From: Couchioplanes caeruleus
Lineage (GTDB): Bacteria; Actinomycetota; Actinomycetes; Mycobacteriales; Micromonosporaceae
NCBI RefSeq assembly: GCF_023499255.1
Contig: NZ_CP092183.1
Location: 8,056,501 to 8,120,500 of the forward strand
Length of the DNA stretch: 64,000 bases
Direction: 5' to 3'
Position 1 is the first letter of the stretch; each line of letters begins with the position of its first letter. Shown piece by piece: positions 40,046-48,106 of the stretch. The translations under genes and the position numbers were made by a program. A model generated the notes under the pieces. That model was not told where the DNA came from and made no database searches. It was given only the letters and a program-made list of their open reading frames with translations.

Positions 40046-40750
40046 TCACACGTTCACGCTGGTGTACGTCCTGCCGTCCTCCGTCACCACGCGAACCGAG
40101 GCGACCTGATCGGGCGGGATGAGCGCGCTGCCGTCGAGCGTCGTCCCCTCCGCCGCGCCCGTCGCGGAGACGAGCCAGCTGCCGGCGAGCACCGCCGTAC
40201 CGTTCCGGGCCACGACCTCGAGCCGGCACCGCTCGCCCTGGGGGATGCCGGAGACCGCGGCCTTGATCCGTACCCAGCCCGGTGCCGGCGCCACGGCGAC
40301 CGTGATCCGCGCACCCGTGCCCGCGTCCACCGCCGTCGCCGTCCGGGTGCCCGGCGCGGTCGTCGGCTGCGACCGGGTCACCGGCGGTTGCGCCACCGGG
40401 GTGCCCTCGTCTGCCGTCGACCGGCCCACCGCGACCCCGGAGGCGATCGCCGCCGCCACCACTACCGCGGCGGCGGCTCCCACCAGCGCCGTACGCCGAT
40501 GCCGCCTCCCGGCGGACTCGGTACGGATCTGCCGCAGCGTGCGTTGCAGCAGCAGGTCGGCATCGTCGGGAGGCCCGTCCAGCAGCATCGCCTCGGGCAC
40601 GGCCTCGAGCGCCATCGTCCACTCCTGCAGGGATTCCACCTCGGCCCGGCACTCGTCGCAGTCGGCGAGGTGCGCTTCCACCTCGCGACGCTGCTCCGCG
40701 TCGAGCGACTTCGTCAGGTAGCCGGCGAGGTCCACGTGATTCGTGTTCAT
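40046..40750 (-). CDS. anti-sigma factor (RskA-like, zinc-finger)
   Basis: 234 residues. VEAHLADCDECRAEVESL is the HxxxCxxC zinc anti-sigma motif near residue 27. ALVGAAAAVVVAAAIASGVAVG (about 88-109) is a single membrane helix. The outer part contains Pro/Thr-rich sequence, then a beta domain (RITVAVAPAPGWVRIKAAVSGIPQGERCRLEVVARNG). It is coupled by ATGA overlap to the sigma gene and should bind that factor at the membrane. It has the same architecture as the anti-sigma at 35926 but is a separate pair. Confidence 0.87.
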   Translation of the reverse strand: MNTNHVDLAGYLTKSLDAEQRREVEAHLADCDECRAEVESLQEWTMALEAVPEAMLLDGPPDDADLLLQRTLRQIRTESAGRRHRRTALVGAAAAVVVAAAIASGVAVGRSTADEGTPVAQPPVTRSQPTTAPGTRTATAVDAGTGARITVAVAPAPGWVRIKAAVSGIPQGERCRLEVVARNGTAVLAGSWLVSATGAAEGTTLDGSALIPPDQVASVRVVTEDGRTYTSVNV

Positions 40751-41298
40751 GATGCAGACCGTTCCGTTCCGGCGGGGCTCAGCGACTTCAGCTCGCGTAA
40801 GGCCCGGAGTGCGTAGAAGGAGCGCGACTTGACCGTCCCGGGCGGGATGCCCAGCGTCTTGGCCGCCTCCGTGACCGTGCTGCCCTGCAGGTACAGCTGT
40901 TCCAGGACCTCACGGTGCTCGGTGGAGAGCCGGCTCAGCGCATCCACCACGACCATCGAGTTGACCACCCGTTCGGCGTGGTCGTCGTCGGAGGCCACGT
41001 CCATCGGGCTCTCCCGCACCTCGGGGGCGCGGGCGTTGCGGGCCCGGATCTGGTCGGTGACGATGTTGCGCACGACCGTCAGCAGCCAGCCGCGGACCGA
41101 CCCCTTGCCGTTGACCAGGCTGTCGGGGTGCCGCCACGCGCGGACCAGGGCCTCCTGGACCACGTCCTCGGCGGCCGCCCGGTCCCGGGTCAGCTGGGTC
41201 GCGTACGCGAGCATCGCCCGTCCGTGCTCGGCGAAGAGCGATCTGACCAGTGCCTCATCAGCCACCTCCCGGCGACGTTGGAGCCTCAACCCCGGCAT
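40747..41298 (-). CDS. ECF RNA polymerase sigma factor, autoregulated
   Basis: 183 residues from ATG 41298, chosen because GGGGGA lies about seven bases upstream; a GTG at 41325 would add nine charged residues. Region 2: LFAEHGRAMLAYATQLTRDRAAAEDVVQEALVRAWRHP. Region 4: LSTEHREVLEQLYLQGSTVTEAAKTLGIPPGTVKSRSFYALRAL. Upstream at 41395-41424 (minus strand) is TGAACC, 16 bases, CGTGTGAG, and an identical arrangement drives the divergent lipoprotein gene. Self-activation together with the lipoprotein is therefore very likely. Confidence 0.9.
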   Translation of the reverse strand: MPGLRLQRRREVADEALVRSLFAEHGRAMLAYATQLTRDRAAAEDVVQEALVRAWRHPDSLVNGKGSVRGWLLTVVRNIVTDQIRARNARAPEVRESPMDVASDDDHAERVVNSMVVVDALSRLSTEHREVLEQLYLQGSTVTEAAKTLGIPPGTVKSRSFYALRALRELKSLSPAGTERSAS

Positions 41299-41394
41299 CT
41301 CATCCCCCCGGTCACGGCGGTCCACATGCCGAGGCTGGCCGGACGGAGCGCGTGCCCGGCCACCCTCGACCCCCGTTTCGTCGGTCTGACTCCC

Positions 41395-41424
41395 CTCACA
41401 CGGACACCCGGCGGATCCGGTTCA
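41395..41424 (-). promoter_or_regulatory. ECF-type promoter of the sigma gene
   Basis: Minus strand: TGAACC (-35), 16-base spacer starting GGATC, then CGTGTGAG (-10). It matches the divergent promoter at 41445-41474 in both boxes, in spacer length and in the GGATC after the -35 box. Transcription would begin near 41388. Confidence 0.75.
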
Positions 41425-41444
41425 CCGGGTTCGGAAGATTTCTC

Positions 41445-41474
41445 TGAACCGGATCGGGGCCGGTGGCGTGTGAG
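41445..41474 (+). promoter_or_regulatory. ECF-type promoter of the lipoprotein gene
   Basis: Plus strand: TGAACC (-35), 16-base spacer starting GGATC, then CGTGTGAG (-10), about 30 bases before ATG 41504. Mirror partner of 41395-41424. Confidence 0.75.
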
Positions 41475-41503
41475 AGGCATTCGCTTCGTCCACAGGGGGA
41501 ATC

Positions 41504-42226
41504 ATGAAGCGCATCAGCTTGGCATCCGCGGCCGTGGCGGTGAGCATTCTGGCGCTGACCGGCTGCGCCCGTACCGGCGTGCCCCCGGCCGTGGAGTTCG
41601 TGGCCGCGCCCGCCGCCGGCCCCAGCGCCGACGTGCCGCCGGAACCCGACGACGGGCCCCCGGCGCCGCAGCTCGCCGGGGAGACGCCGGACCCGCCCGC
41701 CGCCCCGGTCCCCGAGCCCACCGTCGCGAAGAAGCAGAAGTGGGTGAAGATCTACAGCGGCCAGTCCAGGAAGGACGTCACGCCGCCGCGGAGCATCCGG
41801 AAGGGCAGCAGGACCGTCGAGCTCAACGCCACGGAGAACGAGCAGATCGGCACGTACGTCACCGACGGCGCCGGGCGCACGCTGTACCGCTTCGACAAGG
41901 ACAGCAACGAGCCGCCGAAGGCGACCTGCAACGGCGACTGCGCCAAGGTGTGGCCGCCCCTGCTGATCAAGTCGCCGGGCAAGATCTTCCCCAAGGGCCT
42001 GAACCCCAGAATCCTCGGGTACGTGGAACGCGCCGACGGCCACTGCCAGGTGACGATCAACGGGCAGCCGGTGTACTACTTCGCCCGCGACGAGAAGCCG
42101 GGCGACATCCTCGGCCAGGGCGTCAACGGCACCTGGTTCGCGGTCGGCCCGGCGGGCGGCCGGACGAAGCCGCTGCCCGACGGCATCCCGCCCGCACCGG
42201 CCGGCCCGGTCAGCCCCGGGAACTGA
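41504..42226 (+). CDS. secreted-repeat lipoprotein
   Basis: 240 residues. The signal peptide ends in lipobox LALTGC, so the protein is probably lipid-anchored. A Pro-rich spacer follows. The domain has IGTYVTDGAGRTLYRFDKDSN, CNGDCAKVWPPLL, LGYVERADGHCQVTINGQPVYYFARDEKPGDILGQGVNGTWFAVGP, the 'secreted repeat of unknown function' (Lipoprotein_15) pattern with two repeat halves. In other bacteria such proteins are often under their neighbouring ECF sigma factor, as the promoter pair here indicates. Biochemical role unknown. The 3' end overlaps the convergent DUF1996 gene by 17 bp. Confidence 0.85.
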   Translation: MKRISLASAAVAVSILALTGCARTGVPPAVEFVAAPAAGPSADVPPEPDDGPPAPQLAGETPDPPAAPVPEPTVAKKQKWVKIYSGQSRKDVTPPRSIRKGSRTVELNATENEQIGTYVTDGAGRTLYRFDKDSNEPPKATCNGDCAKVWPPLLIKSPGKIFPKGLNPRILGYVERADGHCQVTINGQPVYYFARDEKPGDILGQGVNGTWFAVGPAGGRTKPLPDGIPPAPAGPVSPGN

Positions 42227-43142
42227 CACACGTACGGCCGGCGTTGAGGCACTCGACGACCTCGTCCATCAGGGCGTCCGGCATCAGATTGACGAAGAAG
42301 GCGTGATCGGTACGCGGACTGTGCCGTTGCGCGTCGAAGGTGTCGATCCGGTAGCGCGCGCCCGCCGGCACGGCGTACGCGACGACGACCTCGAGCCGGG
42401 GCACGGCGAACGTCGACTCCGGACACCCGCCGCCCGGCTCGGGGAAGATCAGGTGCCGGCGATGCCCCCGGCTGTCCAGCCGCCGCCCGTCCCAGCAGCT
42501 CGGGAAGTCGAAGATCCGCAGCACCCGGTGGCCCGCGGGGCAGATCGGGTAGCGCATCGCCCGGCGCAGCTCGTCGCCGGCGCAACTCCACACCGGTGCG
42601 GCCAGCGCGCCGCCGTTCGTGACGGCGTACGCGTCCCCGACCGTTCCCCGCAGCAGGCGCGGCATCTGCACGACCGGGCTGCGGGGGTTGCCGTAGAACG
42701 TCAGCGTGACCGCCGCCGGGACCTGGATCGTCCCGCCGTGCTCGTCGGCGCCGTCGCTGACGACCCGCAGAACCGGCCAGTAGTACGTCGACTCGTCGCC
42801 GTTCGGGCAGGTCGTACCGCCGCCCGGGAGGCTCTCGACGGTGGCGCCCACGTCGTTCGCGAGGTTGCCGACGTAGTCGTGGACGTGGTGCGGCGGCCCC
42901 GCCCGGCGCGGGGTGACCACGATGTTCGCGGTGTTGCGGTGCCCGATCTCGTTGCGGCCGCAGTCCCAGGTGTACGAGCCGGTGGCCGGTCCGGCGACCG
43001 TCGCGGGGACGCGCCGGATGGGCACGTAGTCGAAGCCGAGGTCCGGGGACGTGACGCGGGCGGCGCCGATCGCCACCCCGGCGAGCACGACCTCCACCGC
43101 CAGGGCAGCCGCGACAGCCCGTCGCCGGCCCCACGCGCCCAT
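42210..43142 (-). CDS. DUF1996 domain-containing secreted protein
   Basis: 310 residues with an N-terminal signal/anchor (RRRAVAAALAVEVVLAGVAIGAA). The DUF1996 pattern is clear: HHVHDYVGN, TTCPNGDESTYYWPVLRV, VVQMPRLLRG, WSCAGDELRRAMRYPICPAGHRVLRIFDFPSCWDGRRLDSRGHRRHLIFP, CPESTFAVPRLEVVVAY, DHAFFVNL. Many conserved His, Asp and Cys residues suggest an extracellular enzyme or binding domain, often found with carbohydrate-binding modules in fungi and actinomycetes. No function is established. It is convergent with the lipoprotein gene. Confidence 0.82.
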   Translation of the reverse strand: MGAWGRRRAVAAALAVEVVLAGVAIGAARVTSPDLGFDYVPIRRVPATVAGPATGSYTWDCGRNEIGHRNTANIVVTPRRAGPPHHVHDYVGNLANDVGATVESLPGGGTTCPNGDESTYYWPVLRVVSDGADEHGGTIQVPAAVTLTFYGNPRSPVVQMPRLLRGTVGDAYAVTNGGALAAPVWSCAGDELRRAMRYPICPAGHRVLRIFDFPSCWDGRRLDSRGHRRHLIFPEPGGGCPESTFAVPRLEVVVAYAVPAGARYRIDTFDAQRHSPRTDHAFFVNLMPDALMDEVVECLNAGRTCVSSRG

Positions 43143-43258
43143 GGAATCACGATACGCATCGATGGCAGGACGCGAGCTGTCCCGAATAGGACGGTCGACC
43201 GACGTCGATCGGCGACGACGGGGATTTACTTGACGCGCGAACTGCTGATACTGGGGTC

Positions 43259-44806
43259 ATGGCGGATTGGATCTCGCAGGAACGGTTGCCGGTGCCGGTG
43301 ACCGCGTACGGTCCGCTGCACCTGCTCGCCACCACCGTGCACCGGATGGCCAACAACGGGCTCGCGTACGAGGCGGTCGAGGCGGCCGACGCCTACCTGG
43401 CCATCGCCCGCGCCGTCGGCGACGAGAAGACCGTCCGGTTCCTCATCCAGGGCAAGATGTACGCGATGCTCGCCCTCGGGCGCATCCCGGAGGCCAACAC
43501 CCTGGGGTCGTCGCTGCTGCACGAGTACCGCCGCATCGGCTCCGCCCTCGGCGAGGCGAAGGCGCTCTGCGACCTGGCGCAGGTCCACATGCTCGGCGGC
43601 CATTACGTGGACTGCATGCGCAATCTCGCCCGGGCCGGCGTGCTGCTGGACGAGCAGGCCGCCGACACCGACCGGCGCAGGTCGGCCATGTGCTCGTTCG
43701 CCGAGGCGGCCACCGCCGCGGAGCTGTACGAGACGGCGGCCTGGGCGTACGAGCACCTGCGCCACCATTCCCCGTCGTTCGACCTGGTGCACGCGGTCAC
43801 GCTGCTCTACTGGGGACTGCGGCTGTCGCATGTCGGACGCTCCGACGAGGCGCGCAGCCGCCTGCGCCGCAGCGCCGAGATCACCCGCGCCTGGCTGGAG
43901 GACCACCCCGATCCCACGGTCACGGCGGTGCATGCGCTCGCGCTGGCAAAGCTCGGCGAGACCACCGTGGCCGAGAAGCTGGCCCGCTCGGTGATCGGGG
44001 AGCTGCGCGCGGCCGGCACCCACCAGTACGCCCGCATGGCCCACCTCGCGCACGGGATCAGCCTGCGCGAGCACGGGTACCTGCACGAGGCTCGCCGGGA
44101 GTTCATCGCCGCGCGGGACCTGCCGGGGTACGGCTCCCGCCCGGACGAGCGCCCGATCATCCGCTTCGAGCTGGCGCTGACCGCGCTGGCGCTGGACGGC
44201 GGCCAGGCGAGCCGGGACCTCTTCCAGACCGTCGAGGCTCAGGTCCGCGAGCTGTGGCAGTTGCGGCTCCAGCGGCTCGCGATGCTGCGACAGGCGCGCC
44301 AGCGGGAGGAGATCGAGGCCGCCCGCGCCCGCGCCGAGCGGGAGATCCTCCGGGATCCGCTCACCGGCCTGGGCAACCGCCGGCGCTTCGACGTGCTGAT
44401 GGACGGGATCTCGCCCGCCGGCGAGGAGCCGCTCTGCCTGCTGCTCATCGACCTCGACCACTTCAAGGCGGTGAACGACGCGTACTCGCACAGCGCCGGG
44501 GACCGGGCCCTGCGCGAGGTGGCGACCATCCTGCGGGCGCACTGCCGCGCCGGGGACGAGGCCGTGCGCTACGCCGGCGACGAGTTCGTGATCTTCCTGC
44601 GCGGGGACGCGACTGCGGGGGCCGAGGTCGGCGAGCGCATCCGTACGGCGGTCGCCCGGGCCGCGATCCTCGCCGACGTCCGCCTGACCGTCAGCGTCGG
44701 CGTGGCCGGCTGGAAGCCGGGCATGACCGGTGACCAGCTGTTCCGCGTGGCCGACGACCGCCTGTACGCGGCCAAGTGGAGCGGCCGCAACACGACGGCG
44801 ACCTAA
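43259..44806 (+). CDS. diguanylate cyclase with helical-repeat sensor region
   Basis: 515 residues. The first 330 are TPR-like helical repeats (Ala/Leu-rich helices such as LAYEAVEAADAYLAIARAVGDEKTVRFLIQGKMYAMLALGR) and a coiled coil (LRQARQREEIEAARARAEREI). The GGDEF domain follows: DPLTGLGNRRRFDVLMD, LLIDLDHFKAVNDAYSHSAGDRALREVA, and the active site RYAGDEFVIF (Ala439 to Phe443, AGDEF variant known to be active). An RAGD inhibitory I-site lies five residues upstream, so product feedback is likely. It makes cyclic di-GMP in the cytosol; the helical repeats probably sense a partner. No transmembrane segment. Confidence 0.88.
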   Translation: MADWISQERLPVPVTAYGPLHLLATTVHRMANNGLAYEAVEAADAYLAIARAVGDEKTVRFLIQGKMYAMLALGRIPEANTLGSSLLHEYRRIGSALGEAKALCDLAQVHMLGGHYVDCMRNLARAGVLLDEQAADTDRRRSAMCSFAEAATAAELYETAAWAYEHLRHHSPSFDLVHAVTLLYWGLRLSHVGRSDEARSRLRRSAEITRAWLEDHPDPTVTAVHALALAKLGETTVAEKLARSVIGELRAAGTHQYARMAHLAHGISLREHGYLHEARREFIAARDLPGYGSRPDERPIIRFELALTALALDGGQASRDLFQTVEAQVRELWQLRLQRLAMLRQARQREEIEAARARAEREILRDPLTGLGNRRRFDVLMDGISPAGEEPLCLLLIDLDHFKAVNDAYSHSAGDRALREVATILRAHCRAGDEAVRYAGDEFVIFLRGDATAGAEVGERIRTAVARAAILADVRLTVSVGVAGWKPGMTGDQLFRVADDRLYAAKWSGRNTTAT

Positions 44807-45369
44807 TTCGGGTAGACAACCCCGGACCGGCCGCTGTACGGGTGCCGCGACCCGTCCCGCTCGTAGCCGGTCCCCGGCGCGTCGAGCCAGACGACGTACG
44901 GCACCTTCGGCGTGAGCCCGGTGATCGTGGCAGTGATCGTGCAGCCCGTGCCCGCCGGGACCTTCTGCCACGTGTACGGCGGCTGGCTGCCGGACACGAG
45001 CGGCTGCTTGACGGCCGTGATCCGGTAGTCGGAGTCGTACTGCCGCGGCCAGGTGACGGTGAGCTTCCCGGCGCCCGGAGTGACCTCGAGCGGGATCAGC
45101 ACCGGATCGACGGTCCACTCCTTGGCGCAGCCCGGTGCCGGCGTCGGCAGGAACGAGACGGGCGGCAGGGCGGGCGAGCGGGAGCCGCGGTAGCTGACCT
45201 TCGGGCTCGGCGTGGCGCTGCCGCCGGCGACCACGATCCAGTCGCTGCCCGGCGCGGGTGTGGCGCTCGCGCTCGGCGTGGCGGTTCCGGACTGCGACCC
45301 GAGCGCGCTGCACCCACCGGCCGCGAGTGGCAGGGCGAGCAGCGGGAGCAGGAGCTTGATGAGCCGCAT
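44803..45369 (-). CDS. putative lipoprotein with fibronectin type III-like domain
   Basis: 188 residues. A signal peptide is followed by LAAGGC, an acceptable but not ideal lipobox. A Ser/Thr/Pro/Ala spacer comes next, then a beta-sandwich-like domain (PLEVTPGAGKLTVTWPRQYDSDYRITAVKQPLVSG...GCTITATITGLTPKVPYVVWLDAPG), which reads as fibronectin type III. No catalytic motif. Its TAG overlaps the diguanylate cyclase stop by 4 bp tail to tail. Likely a cell-surface protein of unknown role. Confidence 0.7.
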   Translation of the reverse strand: MRLIKLLLPLLALPLAAGGCSALGSQSGTATPSASATPAPGSDWIVVAGGSATPSPKVSYRGSRSPALPPVSFLPTPAPGCAKEWTVDPVLIPLEVTPGAGKLTVTWPRQYDSDYRITAVKQPLVSGSQPPYTWQKVPAGTGCTITATITGLTPKVPYVVWLDAPGTGYERDGSRHPYSGRSGVVYPN

Positions 45370-45408
45370 GTCTGTTCGATCGGCCCGTCGCCGGGATCTT
45401 TTAGCGGC

Positions 45409-45753
45409 TCACGCCTTGTAGAGCTGATGTCCGGCCATCTCGAGGCCGTGCTCCGCGACCACGACCGGCGTCCGCAGCCCGGATTCGTCGCTGAGCAGGA
45501 TGAGCGAGCCCTCGCGCTGGTACGTGCCCTTCACGCTGCGGCGGCGTCCCGCGACGCTGCCCTCGTACGACCAGTCGGCGGCGAGGCAGAGCCGGACGGT
45601 CCCGTCGGCGTTGTGCCACAGCCCGGTGAAGCCCTCGGGCGGGCCGGCGGGCCGCTCCGGCGGGGGCCGCAGGGCGTCCTGGTTGCCACCGAGCGCCAGG
45701 GCCAGCAGGGACGCGGTACCGAAGATCGTGGTGTCGACGCGGATGTCTCGCAT
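45409..45753 (-). CDS. small protein resembling Atu4866 family
   Basis: 114 residues. GLWHNADGTVRLCLAADWSYEGSVAGRRRSVKGTYQREGSLILLSDESG...HGLEMAGHQLYK follows the GLW-x-ADG-x-R...Y...G-x-Y-x-x-x-G...G-x-x-LY pattern of small lipocalin-like Atu4866 proteins. The N-terminus (TIFGTASLLALALGG) is hydrophobic and could be a weak signal. Function unknown. Divergent from the GH76 gene, sharing the 150-bp control region between them. Confidence 0.6.
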   Translation of the reverse strand: MRDIRVDTTIFGTASLLALALGGNQDALRPPPERPAGPPEGFTGLWHNADGTVRLCLAADWSYEGSVAGRRRSVKGTYQREGSLILLSDESGLRTPVVVAEHGLEMAGHQLYKA

Positions 45754-45831
45754 GGTGCTCCGGGGGCGTACGGAGGGCGGGGGACCCCTCCTTTCGGCCC
45801 GCCGGGCGGCCCCCTGAGGAAATCTTGAACA

Positions 45832-45872
45832 TTGACTGTTAACGATTTCACTACATTATTAACTGTTACCGA
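45832..45872 (+). promoter_or_regulatory. promoter and direct repeats upstream of GH76 gene
   Basis: TTGACT (45832) and ATTATT (45855) with 17 bases between them form a good -35/-10 pair in an unusually AT-rich patch. Direct repeats ACTGTTAACGA (45835) and ACTGTTACCGA (45862), 27 bp apart, flank it, and GTTAA/TTAAC form an inverted pair. These are likely regulator sites. Confidence 0.6.
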
Positions 45873-45905
45873 CGTGTATCCCCCCGCACGAGAGGTGACA
45901 TCCCC

Positions 45906-47342
45906 ATGCGCCACAAGAAGTGGATCGCGCTCGCCGCGATCGCCGCCACCACCGCCCTGCAGCTCCAGGGCATCCAGGCCGCGCAGGCGGCCACCGTCTG
46001 CAACCGCTACTGCGACGGCCGCGACCCCGCGCTCTCCCCCGGCGACCGGGTCCCCGTCTCCGCCACGCTGTACGGCCGCACCTTCAAGGTGCACGTCGAC
46101 GACGCCGACGCCATGATCTGGGCGACGCTCGACAACGGGCAGCCCGGAGATCAGGTCTGGCTGGACCGCTCCTTCGACGGCGGCCGCAGCTGGACCGGGG
46201 ACAGCCGGCTCGGCGACACCACGGTCCCCGCCGGCGCCGGCGGCTGGCGTACCGCCATGTTCAACGTCGACGACTGGAACACCCGCGGCGTCGGGGTGCT
46301 GCGGGCCTGCGGCAAGGCCGGCGACCGTCCCGAGCTGGTCTGCACGGCTTGGGCCCGGAGCAACTGGAACGCGGCGGACCGGCGTACCGCCGCGGCCACC
46401 GCGCTCATGATGCGCTACGACCGGAACAACGGACTTTTCGACACGAACGGCTGGTGGACCGGCGCGAACGCGCTGACCGCGCTCATCGAGACCAGCCGGA
46501 TCACCGGCATGCACAGCTACGACTACGCGATCGCCACCACGTACGACAAGCAGATCAATGCGCTGCAGGGCCAGTTCCGCAACGACTACCTGGACGACAG
46601 CGGGTGGTGGGGGCTGGCGTGGGTCGCCGCGTACGACCGCACCGGCGACAGCCGCTACCTCAACACGGCCCGGGCCGACGCCGACCACATGTACGCGTAC
46701 TGGGACACCCGGTGCGGTGGCGGCATCTACTGGAGTACCGCCCGTACGGTGAAGAACGCCATCGCCAACAGCCTCTACATCCAGCTCAACGCGGCGTTGT
46801 CGCAGCGCATCGGCGGGGACACCGTCTATCGCGGCCGCGCGCAGGCGGGCTGGGCGTGGTTCCAGGGCACCGGGATGATCAACAGCTCGAACCTCGTGAA
46901 CGACGGCCTGAACATGAGCACCTGCCGCAACAACGGCGACGTCACGTGGACCTACAACCAGGGCGTGCTGATCAACGCGTTGGTGCAGCTCAACCGGCTC
47001 ACCGGCGACGCGAACGCGCTCACCGTGGCGCGACGGGTCGCGGACGCGGCGACCACGAGCACCTACCTCAACAGCAACGGGATCCTGCGCGAGCCCAACG
47101 AGCCCGACCAGTGCAGCGGCGACGGGGTGACGTTCAAGGGCGCGTTCATCCGCGGGCTGGGCGTGCTCAATGCGGCGGTGGGCCGGCCGTACGACGCGTA
47201 CCTGCGGCGGCAGGCGGATTCGGCGTACGCGAAGGACCGGAACAGCTTTGATGCGTACGGGAGCCACTGGGCCGGCCCGTACGTCAGCACCAACCACAGC
47301 TGCCAGCACAGCGTGCTGGACCTGCTGAACGCCGCTCCCTAA
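45906..47342 (+). CDS. secreted glycoside hydrolase family 76 alpha-1,6-mannanase
   Basis: 478 residues. Signal peptide KKWIALAAIAATTALQLQGIQAAQA. Residues 30-140 form an extra beta domain (CNRYCDGRDPALSPGDRVPV...VWLDRSFDGGRSWTGDSRLGD). The alpha/alpha-barrel carries NGWWTGANALTALIE and the double aspartate YLDDSGWWGLAWVAAYDRTGD (Asp230, Asp231), followed by GGGIYW, VKNAIANSLYIQLNAAL, TWTYNQGVLINALVQL and TFKGAFIRGL, all typical of GH76. It cuts alpha-1,6-mannan backbones outside the cell. Its stop overlaps the TetR gene stop by 4 bp. Confidence 0.9.
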   Translation: MRHKKWIALAAIAATTALQLQGIQAAQAATVCNRYCDGRDPALSPGDRVPVSATLYGRTFKVHVDDADAMIWATLDNGQPGDQVWLDRSFDGGRSWTGDSRLGDTTVPAGAGGWRTAMFNVDDWNTRGVGVLRACGKAGDRPELVCTAWARSNWNAADRRTAAATALMMRYDRNNGLFDTNGWWTGANALTALIETSRITGMHSYDYAIATTYDKQINALQGQFRNDYLDDSGWWGLAWVAAYDRTGDSRYLNTARADADHMYAYWDTRCGGGIYWSTARTVKNAIANSLYIQLNAALSQRIGGDTVYRGRAQAGWAWFQGTGMINSSNLVNDGLNMSTCRNNGDVTWTYNQGVLINALVQLNRLTGDANALTVARRVADAATTSTYLNSNGILREPNEPDQCSGDGVTFKGAFIRGLGVLNAAVGRPYDAYLRRQADSAYAKDRNSFDAYGSHWAGPYVSTNHSCQHSVLDLLNAAP

Positions 47343-47938
47343 ACGCTCGCGCGCAGGGCCCCGGTCACGGAGGATGCCAGATTTTCCAGGTAGTCGTCGT
47401 CGATCGGGGTCCGCGCCACGGCCAGCCGCCAGTAGAGCGGGCCCAGCATGAGGTCGACCGCCAGCTCCGGGTCCGTACCGGCGGGCAGCTCCCCCCGCTC
47501 GACCGCTTGACCGACGATCTTCTCGCCCACGGCCAGCTGGTGGGTACGCAGCGCGCGCTGCAGCGTCTCGGCGATCTTCGGGTTCCGGGCGGCCTCGGCC
47601 ATCAGGTCGGGGATGATCTGGGAGGCGATCCGGTGCTGCAGCGCCTTGCTGACGATGAACATCAGCAGTTGCAGGTCGGTGGCGAAGCTACCGGTGTCGG
47701 GCATCGGCACGCTACGCTCCGCCACACCGGAGACGATCTCGAGGACCATCTCCAGCTTGTTGCTCCACCGGCGGTAGATGGCGGTCTTGCCGACCCCGGC
47801 CCGGCGCGCCACCGCCTCGATGGACAGCCGCCCGTAGCCGACCTCGGCCAGCTCGTTCATCACCGCGTTCCGGATGGCCGCGGTGATGTCACCGCGGAGC
47901 ACCGCCGCTCCGGCAGGTGCGCGTTTCGCTGTCGCCAC
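47339..47938 (-). CDS. TetR-family transcriptional regulator
   Basis: 199 residues from GTG 47938 (VATAKRAPAG); longer in-frame starts run through the control region. Helix-turn-helix: GDITAAIRNAVMNELAEVGYGRLSIEAVARRAGVGKTAIYRRWSNKLEMV. The C-terminal ligand/dimer half (LQLLMFIVSKALQHRIASQIIPDLMAEAARNPKIAETLQ..., ELAVDLMLGPLYWRLAV) resembles TetR_C_11-type regulators. It faces the polysaccharide-export genes across a gap with a perfect dyad, so it probably represses itself and perhaps them. Confidence 0.87.
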   Translation of the reverse strand: MATAKRAPAGAAVLRGDITAAIRNAVMNELAEVGYGRLSIEAVARRAGVGKTAIYRRWSNKLEMVLEIVSGVAERSVPMPDTGSFATDLQLLMFIVSKALQHRIASQIIPDLMAEAARNPKIAETLQRALRTHQLAVGEKIVGQAVERGELPAGTDPELAVDLMLGPLYWRLAVARTPIDDDYLENLASSVTGALRASV

Positions 47939-47957
47939 CAGGTCACTATACGCGAGG

Positions 47958-48028
47958 ACGCAACGGTTGCGTTTCGACGCTTCGTCGGATAAGTTCGGCG
48001 CAACGTCGATACGATAGCGTTTCATCGC
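47958..48028. promoter_or_regulatory. TetR-type operator region
   Basis: ACGCAACGGTTGCGT (47958-47972) has perfect 7-bp arms around one base. A direct repeat GCGTTTCGACGC (47969) / GCGTTTCATCGC (48017) lies across the gap. Position between the TetR gene and the divergent export genes supports autoregulation. Confidence 0.6.
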
Positions 48029-48106
48029 GTCAGACTGTTTACTGTGTTCCCGCGCAAGTCACCCAGGTCCCACCCCGACGGACCGACCAGATCGGAGCGC
48101 CACCCC

